Positions 48,089 through 59,150 of a stretch of DNA of 64,000 nt are shown here, in pieces. The notes below the pieces were generated by a model. It had not been told where the DNA came from and did not search any database. It was given only the letters and a program-made list of their open reading frames with translations. Within the stretch, counting starts at the first letter, position 1. Each line of letters starts with the position of its first letter. Source of the stretch: Lantana camara (Eukaryota; Streptophyta; Magnoliopsida; Lamiales; Verbenaceae); the NCBI GenBank assembly GCA_037501455.1, contig CM074864.1, positions 29,940,001 through 30,004,000 of the forward strand. The letters are read 5' to 3'. A program made the position numbers and the translations under genes.

Positions 48089-49491
48089 AGTACACATTGT
48101 TTCCCTTCTTGTACAGTTTATCTCCAGGGCGGAGATATCATGATCAACTAGGCAGCCGGTATAACTCGTATCCTTGTATCGCCATGTTCCAGGTGAGGGT
48201 GTTTTCGTTCTAGTTATGTATCAAACCCTACAACCTTTATATGATAAGTTTTATCCCAAAACCTTATGTATATCTATATATCGTTTTCAAAATGGAGCCA
48301 TCGAATAAATGCTTTTAAAGGAGTAAATTATTTTCTTATGATTCGATATGGATTATGTTTCTCATGAATTGAATGTTTTGGCGAGAGCATGTTATGAACA
48401 TGGGCCCAGGGACTTAGTGCATGTGGCTATCCGGGGAGGCAAGGGCCGACGGGGATCCCATGTGCTAGTTCCAACCAATTACGGCGAATACCGACCTCAT
48501 TAAGGAGTTTTTGACGAGGAAAGGCTAACCGGGCGGTGAGGATTCATGTACCTCACTTGCCATATTGATATGTTTAGGTGGTCGAGCCTTGCAAACCCGT
48601 CCACCACCCGGAGGAAGAAGGTTGGAACTTATTTTCATGATTATGATTATGTTATTGTTATGCACCGTGGGACACGGATTGCCCAAACGACTATATCTTA
48701 TGTTCTGTTATTTGGCTTGCGTGTATTATAATGTATTGCATGATCGTGTATTCAATATAATAATTATATTTGTCGTACACGGTCGGAGTTTGGTTGGAGA
48801 TCATGCACGCTCACTCGTCGAGCCATAATGTTTATGTATGAACTTTGAACTTAATGAATTTAATATGATTTAGTCGTAAAGTCCGAGCATTGCTTAGTTA
48901 TTTTCTAGCCCTTTGTGGGAACTAACTTCAAATAAAACTTTGCTTGGGATTTATGACTTGCATGTGCATGTTTCTATATATGTATTGCCCCTGCTCACTC
49001 AGTCTTCTAGAGATTGACCCCTCTTTCCCACCTTTCAGTTTCTTGCAGGTTCTGCTAGGCGGAGGTCAAGTTTTAAATCTCTTGTCGAGTCACTTGTACA
49101 CTCGAGTCACATTTTACATTTTTATGATTTAATTGTATTTCCTTTAAGTATTTGGGCCTGTGTGCCAATTATGAATTATTATTGATATGGATTCGGGACA
49201 GGTTGCATGCGTAGTTGAACCCGTTATTAGGATGCATATTGGAACTTAATTATGTTATAAACTGTTTTAAGCTTGGAGCTATTATTGGAATTTATGCATG
49301 GCATCATTGCTTTCCCACCTTGTTTTGGTATTATAATTTAATTGGTATAGGGTTAGATTCCGCCTAGCTAGGATACCTTTTATTTTGTCTCCCGTTCGCT
49401 ATGAGTCCGGTTCATGCCTGGATTAACCATTTCACGTCTGGACTAGAATTGTAGTGCGGAGGATGTGGTGCCTATCGGCACGGGTGCTACA
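48089..49491 (+). mobile_element. Element E 5' LTR, second part
   Basis: It resumes with AGTAC and completes LTR E, ending GGCACGGGTGCTACA. It contains the acceptor-exon-donor unit (exon-like 48117-48192), an acceptor-like CACCTTTCAGTTTCTTGCAG, GCTAGGCGGA paired at a distance with TCCGCCTAGC, and the terminal hairpin. Confidence 0.9.
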
Positions 49492-51120
49492 TCCTTAAGT
49501 GGTATCAGAGCCCCAGGTTGCAAAACCGGGGTTCCTAGTGTCGTGTCTTGTCGAGTATAGGTCGAACGGGTTAGGAACAACATGTCAACGTGTGCACCGT
49601 ATTGATCATGAAGTTTTATTATTGAAACTTGATATGGAAATATATTATTAAATGTATTTAATTTAAATTTTGTTGATTTATGTGTTGCATTTTGCTTCAA
49701 TACGTGCCTTTGATGCTAATTATGTGTCATGTGCACTTACTAACCGACATGCATTTATACTTAAGTTGAGCTGTGAGTGTAGGATATTGCTACAACATCA
49801 AACCACGGCCAATTTCTAAGATTACAACAACTTGTCAAGGGCTCTTCTTTTGGGTACGGATGAGTGGAAGGAGGCTCCGGAGGTTTAGAGAAATTCGGGT
49901 GTTTAACGGTTATTATGACACAACTATATGTTGGGAATTCAAGCTTGAGATAGGGATTAACTCATGTGTGAAGTGGGTGTGGAATGTCTATAACAGGATA
50001 AAACCACTTACCTATGCCACAAATGGAGTTGATCAACCGGGACCAAGGCTCGTTTAATTCAAAGGGAAAGTGAAGAAAAACATGAAGATATCAAGATTCA
50101 AGGCTTTAATGTACGAGGAAGTGGGAAAATTACAAGATGTTTAATTGGGGTCGAGTTAGTTGTACAAAGGATCATTCGGTATAAATGATCAATGAAAAAC
50201 CTCAAAGGTACTTCATTTCGAGGTTTGGATCGACGAAGGGCGATGACAACCAAGAGGAATCAAGGTAATATAGGTTTCTTGAGAAGCGAGCAACAAAAGT
50301 CATCGAGGATGAGTTTTCAAGTGAATCAAGCTAAATAGTTTCAAGTTTGGGGTAGAAGATTTGGGATATTCTAGGATTTGTGAATGGCGAGCGAGGTGAA
50401 TTGGCAAAGTAGAACTTCTGAATAAATTAAGTTTTAGAAGTCGAGTTCAGGAAGAAGCTGGATTTGAAAAGAGTTAAAGAAAAGCAATCCAACACGGCGA
50501 ATGCAAACCTATGGGAGGTAACAATGCTAACGGTTTTATCTTCGGCCGGATTGGAGTTATCTTCTAGATCCAAACTGAATTGTCATGTTATGAGGTTGAA
50601 TTGGGAGATAAATAACAGCAAATGAAAATGATTAAGAAAGGCAAAGAGCTTTTGGAAGAAATTGTGAAATCAGGTTTAAGCAATTGGAGGACGAGTTCAT
50701 TCCACTAATTTGAACTCATAAAGTATAAGTCAAGAGAACTTCAAACAGAGTGACAACCATGGAGGAGATTCTAATAACAATTGGAAATCCAATTTCGGGA
50801 AAGGATCGAAATATCCAATTCTGTGACCGTAGCAGACTTTGGAATCAAGAATTGCAATATTGGGCCATGGCAACACACAAGTTGATACAAGAACACTTTA
50901 AGGATTTAGAAGACCGTGGATAAACAAGTCATGATCAATAAGTTCGAGGCAAGCCTGTACATAAGGAAATGGAGAACGAATTTCCGAGCTAAAGCTTAGC
51001 ACCATGGTGACAGGTTTAATATATTCATGGCACGTGTATCATACGTTGTATTAAATTATTTAATCCCCTTTATTTATATGTGTGCACGCATTTCTACTTG
51101 ATAATTGCTCCAATATGTTG
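49492..51120 (+). mobile_element. Element E interior, first part (noncoding)
   Basis: The stretch begins with the PBS and resembles the interior of H in order and in patches (for example CAAACCACGGCCAATTTCTA, and the CATTCATGGCACGTG-like stretch near 51,020), but it is clearly diverged. No gag-pol frame is visible. It ends at TGTTG (51116-51120), where solo LTR F is inserted. Confidence 0.8.
49500..49511 (+). promoter_or_regulatory. Primer binding site of element E (tRNA-iMet)
   Basis: TGGTATCAGAGC lies eight bases after the LTR end. Confidence 0.92.
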
Positions 51121-54100
51121 TGTAACATCCCGACCTTCCGGATCTACAGGTATGCATTTACGGGGTGTTAAATGTGTTATTATTTATTTAATTATGCCTT
51201 TTATTGCTTTTAATGTTCTTAATTGCTTGATATTACTTGTTTAATTGCTATCTGAATTTTGGAACGTTTACGCCCTTTTGTTTGTATTTTGTTTCTTGCG
51301 TGCCCTTCTTTGATTTCGACTTCTGTGAATTCTTGATATACGTGACCTATGTGAGTTATTTACGTGTTAGCATGCTCGTTTGGTGTTTCGGGTTTTTTTT
51401 TGGTGTGGCTTTGTGCTCGTTTTGTTTTTCGGAACCTAGAGGATGGTTAAAGAACATTTAGAGCGTACCTTGAGCTAGGGAATTCGGATTCGAATTCTGG
51501 AAGAGGCGCTGGACTCGTGACGAGATTTTCAAGCTTTGGAACTTACCCTTACACTTTTCTAAGCCCATTTGGACCCTCGAAAATCAACCGGAACAAGCCC
51601 TTGTTGCATGATAGCCCTCCTTTGTTGACTAGTCAATACTTGTGGACCCCTAAACTTAACCAAACCCTTCCTTAACCTTGGTTAATGACTTGAACTCAGC
51701 ATATGCCCTCTTTTCCTCTCCCATTTCGTGGTCCACACCCCAAGAATCAAGAAAAAATTCCCCAAATTCAGCTCCAAGAGAAACCAAGGAAGAAGAAAGA
51801 GAACTATTGCATTTTTGAAGGTTTTGGTCAATCTACTCCTCCATTTCTTCTCAAATTTTGAAGGTAAGCATATTTTTGAGTTCTCCAAGCTTGTATAGTT
51901 CTATTAAGTGTAATATGTTGAGCTTTATCTTTGAATTGCATGAGTTTGGACCTACCACATGAATAGTAAGGGTTTTGTGGATTTTGAGTTCTCTAGCATG
52001 TTTCCTTGTGAATTATTGGAGCTTGATACATGATTGTGATTCCTTAGTCATCCCTTTTAAGTTGTTTGGACTTGTTTCAAGTGTTAGAGTTGATTACATC
52101 AATCCACCATTAGTGTTCGTGAGGTTCTACAGGAGTTATGCTTGTTTATTGCTTCCTTTTCATTCCTGTCAGTTGCTGCTCGATTTGATCATGTTTGATG
52201 GAGTTTCTGTGTTGATTTGCTGCCTTACTTCATGTCTTAACATGCCTAGATGAGTTGGTATTTGTTTGGGAAGGTTTGCAGGGCTGAACAGGGGTGAAAC
52301 CACCATTTTTTGTGGCTGGAAGGACCTCCCCGGGCGGGGAGATTTTGGCCTGGGAAGTGCCCGGCCGGGTACTTCTTTTGCAGAAACTTTCTGCATGTTG
52401 TACCTGGGCGGGTACTTTAAAGAACAAAATCTCCCCCGGGCGGGGAGATGGTGTTTTGGCCCTCAAGTCTCAGGTTCGGCCGTACCTTACACGCTAGCCT
52501 TCGGGAGGATTTCTTTTGTTGATTCCATTGCTTTTCGTTAGCTTTCTTGTCTTGTCTATGACTTGTATGCTTGATTAACTTGTTACATTATGTGTTAAGC
52601 TTAATGTTATGAATCATTGACTTGTTTTATACCCTCGTTTGTGAATTATGATCTTATATGCAATGTATGCTCTCGTATAGTGTGAATTTACTTTATGTCC
52701 TTTGCATCATGAACATACATATGCATTTACCGAGCGTCAATGTGGTTCATTTTGAGTCTAAGAGTACCCCTTTGTTGTTTGTTTTGTTCAGAGGATCTTC
52801 CCGTGGACGACGAGGTTGCCCTCTAAGTGCCCGATTACTTTCTTTTGTCTCCGTTATCGGTGTTAAGGTGAGGTTTTGTTTCTTTTAGTTATTTGACCTA
52901 CAACCCCTATATGGTTTGAAGCCTCGCATGCGAAATACGTATATTATATGATAGATAAGTGTAAGATATGTATCTTGAGGGATTGTCCCATTTGTTATAT
53001 GATCTTGAAAATGCTTTGTATAAGTATATAAGCTGTTTTGCCTTTGTTTTGAAAGCCTTCGATTAAGCGTGTGTGTGTAAGCGAGATGTGTGGCTTTGGA
53101 AGATAAGCTTTACTCTTTGTGTAGTTTTGTGAGATGTTTGGGCCCCGGAGAATGGTATGGTAATCTCGGTCCAACCGCGGGGTTGCGGAGCTCTTCCATC
53201 AACATTTTCCCTTTGAGAGACTTACCCAACTTCGGGAGGTTTGGAGAAGGGTGTTTCTCTTGAGCCGGCGGAGGCAACCGTCGAAGGTTTCAAGGTCGTA
53301 ATTAAGCCTTGTCTCTTGTGATTTTTGGATAGTTAGGGCCGTCAACCCTTCTCTCACCCGGTGTGAAGGTTGGATTTTGTTTTGTTTTGCTTTGTTTTGT
53401 CCCTTTGTTTATGGAAGTTTGGAGTTGTGACTCGTACTCGCCGAGTTAGTGGATCTTGTACAATCTATGGAACGAGAAAGGATTTATAAGTGCTTAAAAC
53501 TTGTTATTTAGCCTCTGGCCCTTGTTTTCTCTAAAGTATGTATATATCTATAATACGGGAAAACACTTTGGCTTGCAAAAACTATTCTCGGTCCATGTAT
53601 TCTTTATGTTGTTAAGTGCTATGCTCTATATGTATATCGAGTGTGTGAGTTTAACCCCCTCACTAGTCTTTAGGACTAACCCTCGTTGTTTTTCCTTCTT
53701 TTCCCCCTTTCTTTGAGTTGCAGGTACCTCTTGAGTCGAGCTAGGCGGCAAGAGTCTGTCGAGTTACCTTGTGGTGTAGCTCGGGTCTCATGCATTTGTT
53801 TTTGGATTATGTACCTTACCCTTATGCACTTTTGATTTATGTTTCTTGATTACTCATGCTATTTTGGCCCCGAATGGGCATTGTATATGATGTATATATA
53901 TTTGTTCTTATAGTTATCTTGACAACTTGAACCCTCTTATGCTATGATTTGAGATCATGCGATTTATGTATGCATGTTTACGCTTCCGCTACTCTTGTTT
54001 TAATTTGCTCAGTTCTTGAGGGTCTAGGCCGCCTAGCGAGGGTATTTTGTGTGTCTCCCGTTCGCTATGGTTTGATTCGAGTGCGAACCTTCCATTTCGT

Positions 54101-54158
54101 TACTCGGGTTAGACCCTAGTGCGGGGGATGTGGCGCCCTTCGCTCCGGGGGTGTTACA
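51121..54158 (+). mobile_element. Solo LTR F (inserted in the interior of E)
   Basis: It runs from TGTAACATCCCGACCTTCCGG to GGGGGTGTTACA, 3038 bp, flanked by TGTTG on both sides (51116-51120 and 54159-54163). Removing F and one TGTTG restores the order seen in H near 24,900-24,915. It carries a donor-like GAAG|GTAAGC at 51864, a palindrome array (52326-52447), the exon-like unit (52792-52867) and a 14-bp terminal hairpin (54069-54115). No other member of this LTR type occurs in the window. Confidence 0.93.
52326..52447 (+). repeat. GC-rich palindrome array of LTR F
   Basis: Four palindromes occur: CTCCCCGGGCGGGGAG (52326-52341), GTGCCCGGCCGGGTAC (52357-52372), GTACCTGGGCGGGTAC (52400-52415) and a CTCCCCCGGGCGGGGAG unit (52431-52447). 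The first and last units with their ATTTTG/CAAAAT flanks are also inverted relative to each other, so the array can fold as a whole. Confidence 0.85.
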
Positions 54159-54745
54159 TGTTGCATCTTTAATTGTTTGCTACGTGCATTGGCATCTTAA
54201 TCTAACACGCATTTTTTAGTGTTTACTTGGTAGGAAATTTCTCCCACTTCGTTCATCAAGTGTTACTCTAATCGGGTCTTACCTGAATCAAGAAAGAAAG
54301 AAATATTTGGGTTGCAAAGTGGTTATCAAAAGAAAATAGGGACTTTGAAGCTCCGAAAAGTAGAACTAGAAATTAGAATGAAGGAAGTAGGTTGTTATCC
54401 CTACCAATTATTTCAAATTGAGTGTGAGTGAGATTACCGGACATGTAACTTGGTTAGAACCACCGATATCGAGGAAGCTAAATTGAAGAGGTCGAGAATC
54501 TTTGATCCGAGAGGCGGTAGAACAAGTTTAAAAAGTAGAATTGAAATTCTTAAGGGGGAGAGCCGACTCGGGAGATGATTTAAATCCACGGTTATGCTCG
54601 AATAGGTCATTTCAAAAGGGAACAATGAAAATTCAAGAATCAGCAAATAACGAAACTCTACAAAGTAATGTCACGGGATGAATTGAGAGATTTTAACACC
54701 CGTGGACTTCGAGATCAAGGTGGGATAAGACTTTGGGAATAATAT
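54159..54745 (+). mobile_element. Element E interior, second part
   Basis: It follows F with TGTTGCATCTTTAA and tracks the interior of H (compare 24,900-25,560) with many differences. No coding frame is visible and the A24 run of H is absent. It is cut at 54745 by element G; the rest of E lies beyond the window. Confidence 0.8.
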
Positions 54746-57391
54746 TGTAACGCCCCCGTTCCGGATGAACAGGTAAGCACTCCACGTGTGAGATTTTGAG
54801 CGTAGGATTTATTTTAACTCTTTTAAATTTCTATTTTCCTACGTGACATCACATATTTTTATAAAATTCATGATACATTATTTAAGTGAATTATATGATT
54901 TCATATCATTGGAAAATTATTTCATGTCACGGAAAAATATTTATTACGTGAAACAATAATCGAGAGTGCTTTAATTACCGAACTTGTCCCTACTTGATTA
55001 TTTTTCTAACTTTAGGGACTTAATTGTATAACTTTCCAAGGACTTAATTGACCATATTTTAAAACTATATATCCTCAATTGCATGACTTGATTTCTTGGA
55101 GGATTAGTTTACAATTTGAGCATTTCACTTATTTCAAAAAGGGATAAATCACGGTATATGGCTTCTTCAAGCTTCCTTGATCAATTTCATCCAAAATTTA
55201 CCCAACATATTTGCTTCCCTCACTCTCGGTTCATTCAAGCACAAAGGGAGAAGAGATTTTCATCATTTCATCAAAGAATTTCAAGAAATATTTGAGGCTT
55301 TGGAGCTTGATCATCCTCATTATCTTTCTTCTTCATTTCTTTTCATTTTAAGGTGGGTACTTGCATGGTTTGATGATTTGTTCAAGTATGGATTGGCTAG
55401 GGTTTGCGATTTATAGTCTAAATGGATTATGTGTTGTTGAAAACATGATTACATGATTATATCATGGTTTATTTCATGAATTCTTGCAAAATATGGAATT
55501 ATTTATTGAAATTATACTAGAGCTTGAAAGTGGGAAAAACTTGAAGGATCAAGTATGGTTGATGATTTAGTTCGTGTTTTATGTTTCTACGAACTTGTAT
55601 GCATGTATATTTCCAGAAAAGAAGCAATTTTGGGGATTAAAACTTTGAGCTTTGTTGTTAATGTTGTTGCCGTAGTTGTTGCCCTGCTTCTGCTCTGTTT
55701 TTCCAGTTGCAGAAGCTGGGAACAGCCCTTCCCGCCTCAAGGCATTATGGGAACGATCGTTCCCACGCTTCTGATTTAAATTAGGCGGCCGAACTTGGGA
55801 ACGACCGTTCCCATTTTGGCCTGCGTGCCGGAAGGGCCGTTTCCAGCAATGGCGCACTTTTTATTTAAAAACGTTGGCGCGTTTTCGAAAGGCATGGGAA
55901 CGGCCCTTCCCATTTTCAAAGGGAAGCCGGAACGGCCGTTCCCATCAGTCTGGCAGAGCAAAAGCTACTGCATAAATTTCGATTTTTGGGGTTTCGACCC
56001 AATGGTTTCTTTGACCCCAAATTGCTATTATATGATAGAATACATGTCAAAACAAGATATTTTCATGCTACATTGTTCATGGCTCGTCGTCTCGTTGCAT
56101 TTTTGCCGTTCGTCCTATTTGGTCCATTTTGAGTCATGTTTCACATATACCCGTCGTGTTTGCACAGGTCACGAGGTCGTGGACGAGGAGCAGGCTCCCT
56201 AGAGTATCCTTGTTGTATTTTGTAGCAAAGGTGAGGTTTTGTTCTAGGTATTTAGAACCTTACAACCGTTATGTGACATTTTCGGCTAAAAACCTATTAT
56301 ATTTATAAACGTTTTCCAAAATATAAACATTTTCAAGCAAGCAAGCCATGATTGTTCACGATTTTAAGCATGTTTTGGCGAGTTCATGATTGCACTTGGG
56401 CCCGAGGGTAGTTTCTTGAGCCAACCGGGAAAGCAAGGGCTGACGGGTAACTCTTGAACTATCCTCACCTTATTGGGATCACCCCCGAAGCCACTAGAAG
56501 ATTGGTGGTGGAAGGAGTTCCATGCGTAGGGAGTCATGATCCCTTTGTACACCATGTCGTGGATAGTTGGGCCTTGCAAACCTATTATCACCCGGAGGAA
56601 GAAGGAGACTGGGGATGGATCCGGCACCACGGATTATCCTCGAGTTATTGCATGTTTTAATCATGATTATGTCTACTTGAACACTAAAGGAAATGTATGA
56701 TCACGTATTAAATAAATCATGCAAGCACGTATTGTTCACGTTTGGTGGAAAGGTTGGAGATTTGCCCTTACTCGCCGGGGCCACATGTTTCATGAAATTG
56801 ACAAGTTAACAAGTTAAACCTGATAGTCATAATCTCGGGCAAAGAACAAGTTATTCTTGAACTTTATATTTATTTCATTTCCAAGTCTTCACCTGAGGCT
56901 ATGACTTGCATGTGACGTGTGTTATATATATACATTGCCCCTCACTCAGTCTTCGGTAGACTGATACTTCACTTTTCAGGTACCCAGTCGTGCTAGGAGG
57001 GAGTCGAGTCAGGTCTTGCATTTCCTGAGTCTAGCATTGTATCTTCATGTATAGAACTTTTGGTAATATCCTGTTATGATCATTATTATTACGTTTTGGA
57101 TACTTGCACATGTATAACATATAAGAGATGATAATGTATTGATAGTTAATGTTGGTATCTACTATGTATATACTTTGGTAAATATGGTACCTATACGTAT
57201 TAATTGAAATGCGTCCGCTTTTAATTTCATGTCTTGGTTTGTGTATGTTGGGGAGTGTCCCGCCTAGCTCGTTTATTTTCTCTATTGTCACCCGTTCGCT
57301 ATATGTTCGGTTTATGTATGGATTGTCCATTTCGTATGTGGATCGGGCTATAGTACGGGGGATGTAGTGCCTTGGGGTTTAGGGTGCTACA
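54746..57391 (+). mobile_element. Element G 5' LTR (chromovirus)
   Basis: This 2646-bp LTR runs from TGTAACGCCCCCGTTCCGG to AGGGTGCTACA and is related to LTR A. AATAT precedes it; the matching duplication would be outside the window. Inside are a leader-like stretch with a donor-like TTTTAAG|GTGGGT near 55,352, the palindrome array (55716-55945) and the exon-like unit 56168-56230. Confidence 0.92.
55716..55945 (+). repeat. Palindrome array, 5' LTR of G
   Basis: About six GGGAACGGCCGTTCCC-type units occur, for example TGGGAACGACCGTTCCCA near 55,796-55,813. Paired variants such as GGGAACGGCCCTTCCC are also present. Confidence 0.88.
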
Positions 57392-57399
57392 TCTACAGG

Positions 57400-57411
57400 T
57401 GGTATCAGAGC
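57400..57411 (+). promoter_or_regulatory. Primer binding site of element G (tRNA-iMet)
   Basis: TGGTATCAGAGC lies eight bases after the LTR end. Confidence 0.92.
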
Positions 57412-57645
57412 CCGGTTGCAAAACCGAGGTTCTCGAGTCGTGCCAAGTGAGTCTAGGTCGCACGGCATAGGATTACTTGTTACTTGAGAGTCTTCATCTA
57501 ATTGAATTACTTGATTTTACCTGAATTCTTGCATTACTTGAGCTACTTGATCTTCTCTGAATGTGTGCTTATTGATATTATGGAATTAGTTGCACACATT
57601 GCATTTATTAACCAAATCACGCATGTGTAGTGATTTGATTTCAGG

Positions 57646-59150
57646 ATGGATCGTGATAGACATCACCGTGACCGATCCCCGAGACATCGGCATTATCGCC
57701 ATCACCGCCATCATCGCCGGGAGAGATCACCTTCTCCTCCACCTGCTCAGGCATAGCCCCAGGATTTCATGAATGCAATAGTTGGGCTGATTGATCAGAG
57801 ATTGCAAGAAGGGGTTCCTCCAACCCCACCTTCACCTGCAGTACCACAGGAGAACCCATTTCTGCTATATTACGAGAGTTTCAGAATCAGCGTCCCCCTA
57901 GGTTCTATAAGGGCGACGACATTCAGGTTGAGATGTGGTTGAAAGAGGTTGAGAGAATCTGGCAGCTCATTCCTTGTGATACTCAGGAGAAAGCTCGCTG
58001 CAGTCTTACTTTGATTCAGGGCGAGGCTTACTCCTGGTGGGAGAGCACTCAGATAGTTTTGGAGGCTGCTGGGACAGATATTACATGGGAGGTCTTTGTA
58101 CGGGAGTTCAGAAACAAGTTCATTCCTCCAGCTTCCCGTACCTACAGATTGAGAGAGTTTATAGAGCTGAAGCAAGGAGGGAGGGCCGTTGGCCAGTACA
58201 TCGCTGAGTTTGAGAGACTTTCTCGCTATGCACCCAACATAACGAATGATGATTTCCATAAGGCGATGCAGTTCGTACAAGGACTCAGGCCAGACATACA
58301 GGATGCGTTGAAGGCCGCAAATACTAGCACCTGGGCCAAAGCTACCACTAAAGCTTTGAAGGTAGAGGAAGCAGACAATGCAAGGAAGTCTATCCCCCCG
58401 CGCAGGACAGGCTTCAGGCTGGAGGTCGGGACAGGGGTCGAGTTCAGGAAAGAGGCCTATGGTTTATTCTGCACCTCCAGCACTGAAGGACTTCGGGAAG
58501 AAATTTAAAGCTACAGGACCACCTCAGAAGGCTCCACGAGGTCCAGCACCACCACAGCCACCTCATAGACCGGGCTGCAGATTTTGTGGACTTCCTACAC
58601 ATACATATGATAACTGTAGGCGACGGTTGGGTTTATATCTAATCTGTGGGAGTGACGAGCACCGGGTTGATGGTTGTCCGGATCGTTAGGATCCACCACC
58701 TGCAGGCCAGAGGCCACTTGTGAGAGCTCGAGCTTACACATTAGCTAGAGAGGAGCAGGGTGCTGAGATCGACCCCGCTGTAGTAGTTGAAGGTACAATA
58801 TACATTCATGGCACGAACATCCATACATTATTTGATCCAGGAGCTACACACTCCTTTCTTGCGCACTCTATTGCTATTACTTTACCTTTGCCTGCTATGT
58901 GCTCTTCTGTGCTCTATTTAGTTAGTTCTCCTTTAGGTAGTAGGTGAGAGACGGATCAGGTTTACAGGGATGTTCCAGTGGTGATTGAGGGTCGACAGTT
59001 CTTGACAGATTTCATTGTTATGTCGATGGAGAGATACGGGTCTATTTTGGGAATGGATTGGTTGTACAGGCACTGTGCTACAATAGATTGTTGGGTGAAG
59101 AAAGTACAGTTGGGTTCAGAGGTTACTACGGGTTGGACTTCGAAGACGGT
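57646..59150 (+). pseudogene. Element G gag and protease (multiple breaks)
   Basis: The ATG at 57646 follows an acceptor-like TTTCAG|G. The His/Arg-rich start is followed by a TAG (about 57,754), a one-base loss in a C run near 57,863, the capsid core (MWLKEVERIWQLIP, WWES, VFVREF), a frameshift near 58,390 in another C run, two CCHC knuckles, a TAG at 58687-58689, and the protease with [13 protein letters not shown] at 58945-58947 interrupts the protease, and one C is missing near 59,148. The protease active-site Asp is retained, unlike the broken site in A. The element is long dead as a coding unit. Confidence 0.92.

Noticed and set aside
51121..54158. F as a member of family H because both LTRs are 3038 bp
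   Set aside because: The sequences differ throughout, including start, palindrome type and terminal hairpin; the equal length appears to be coincidence.
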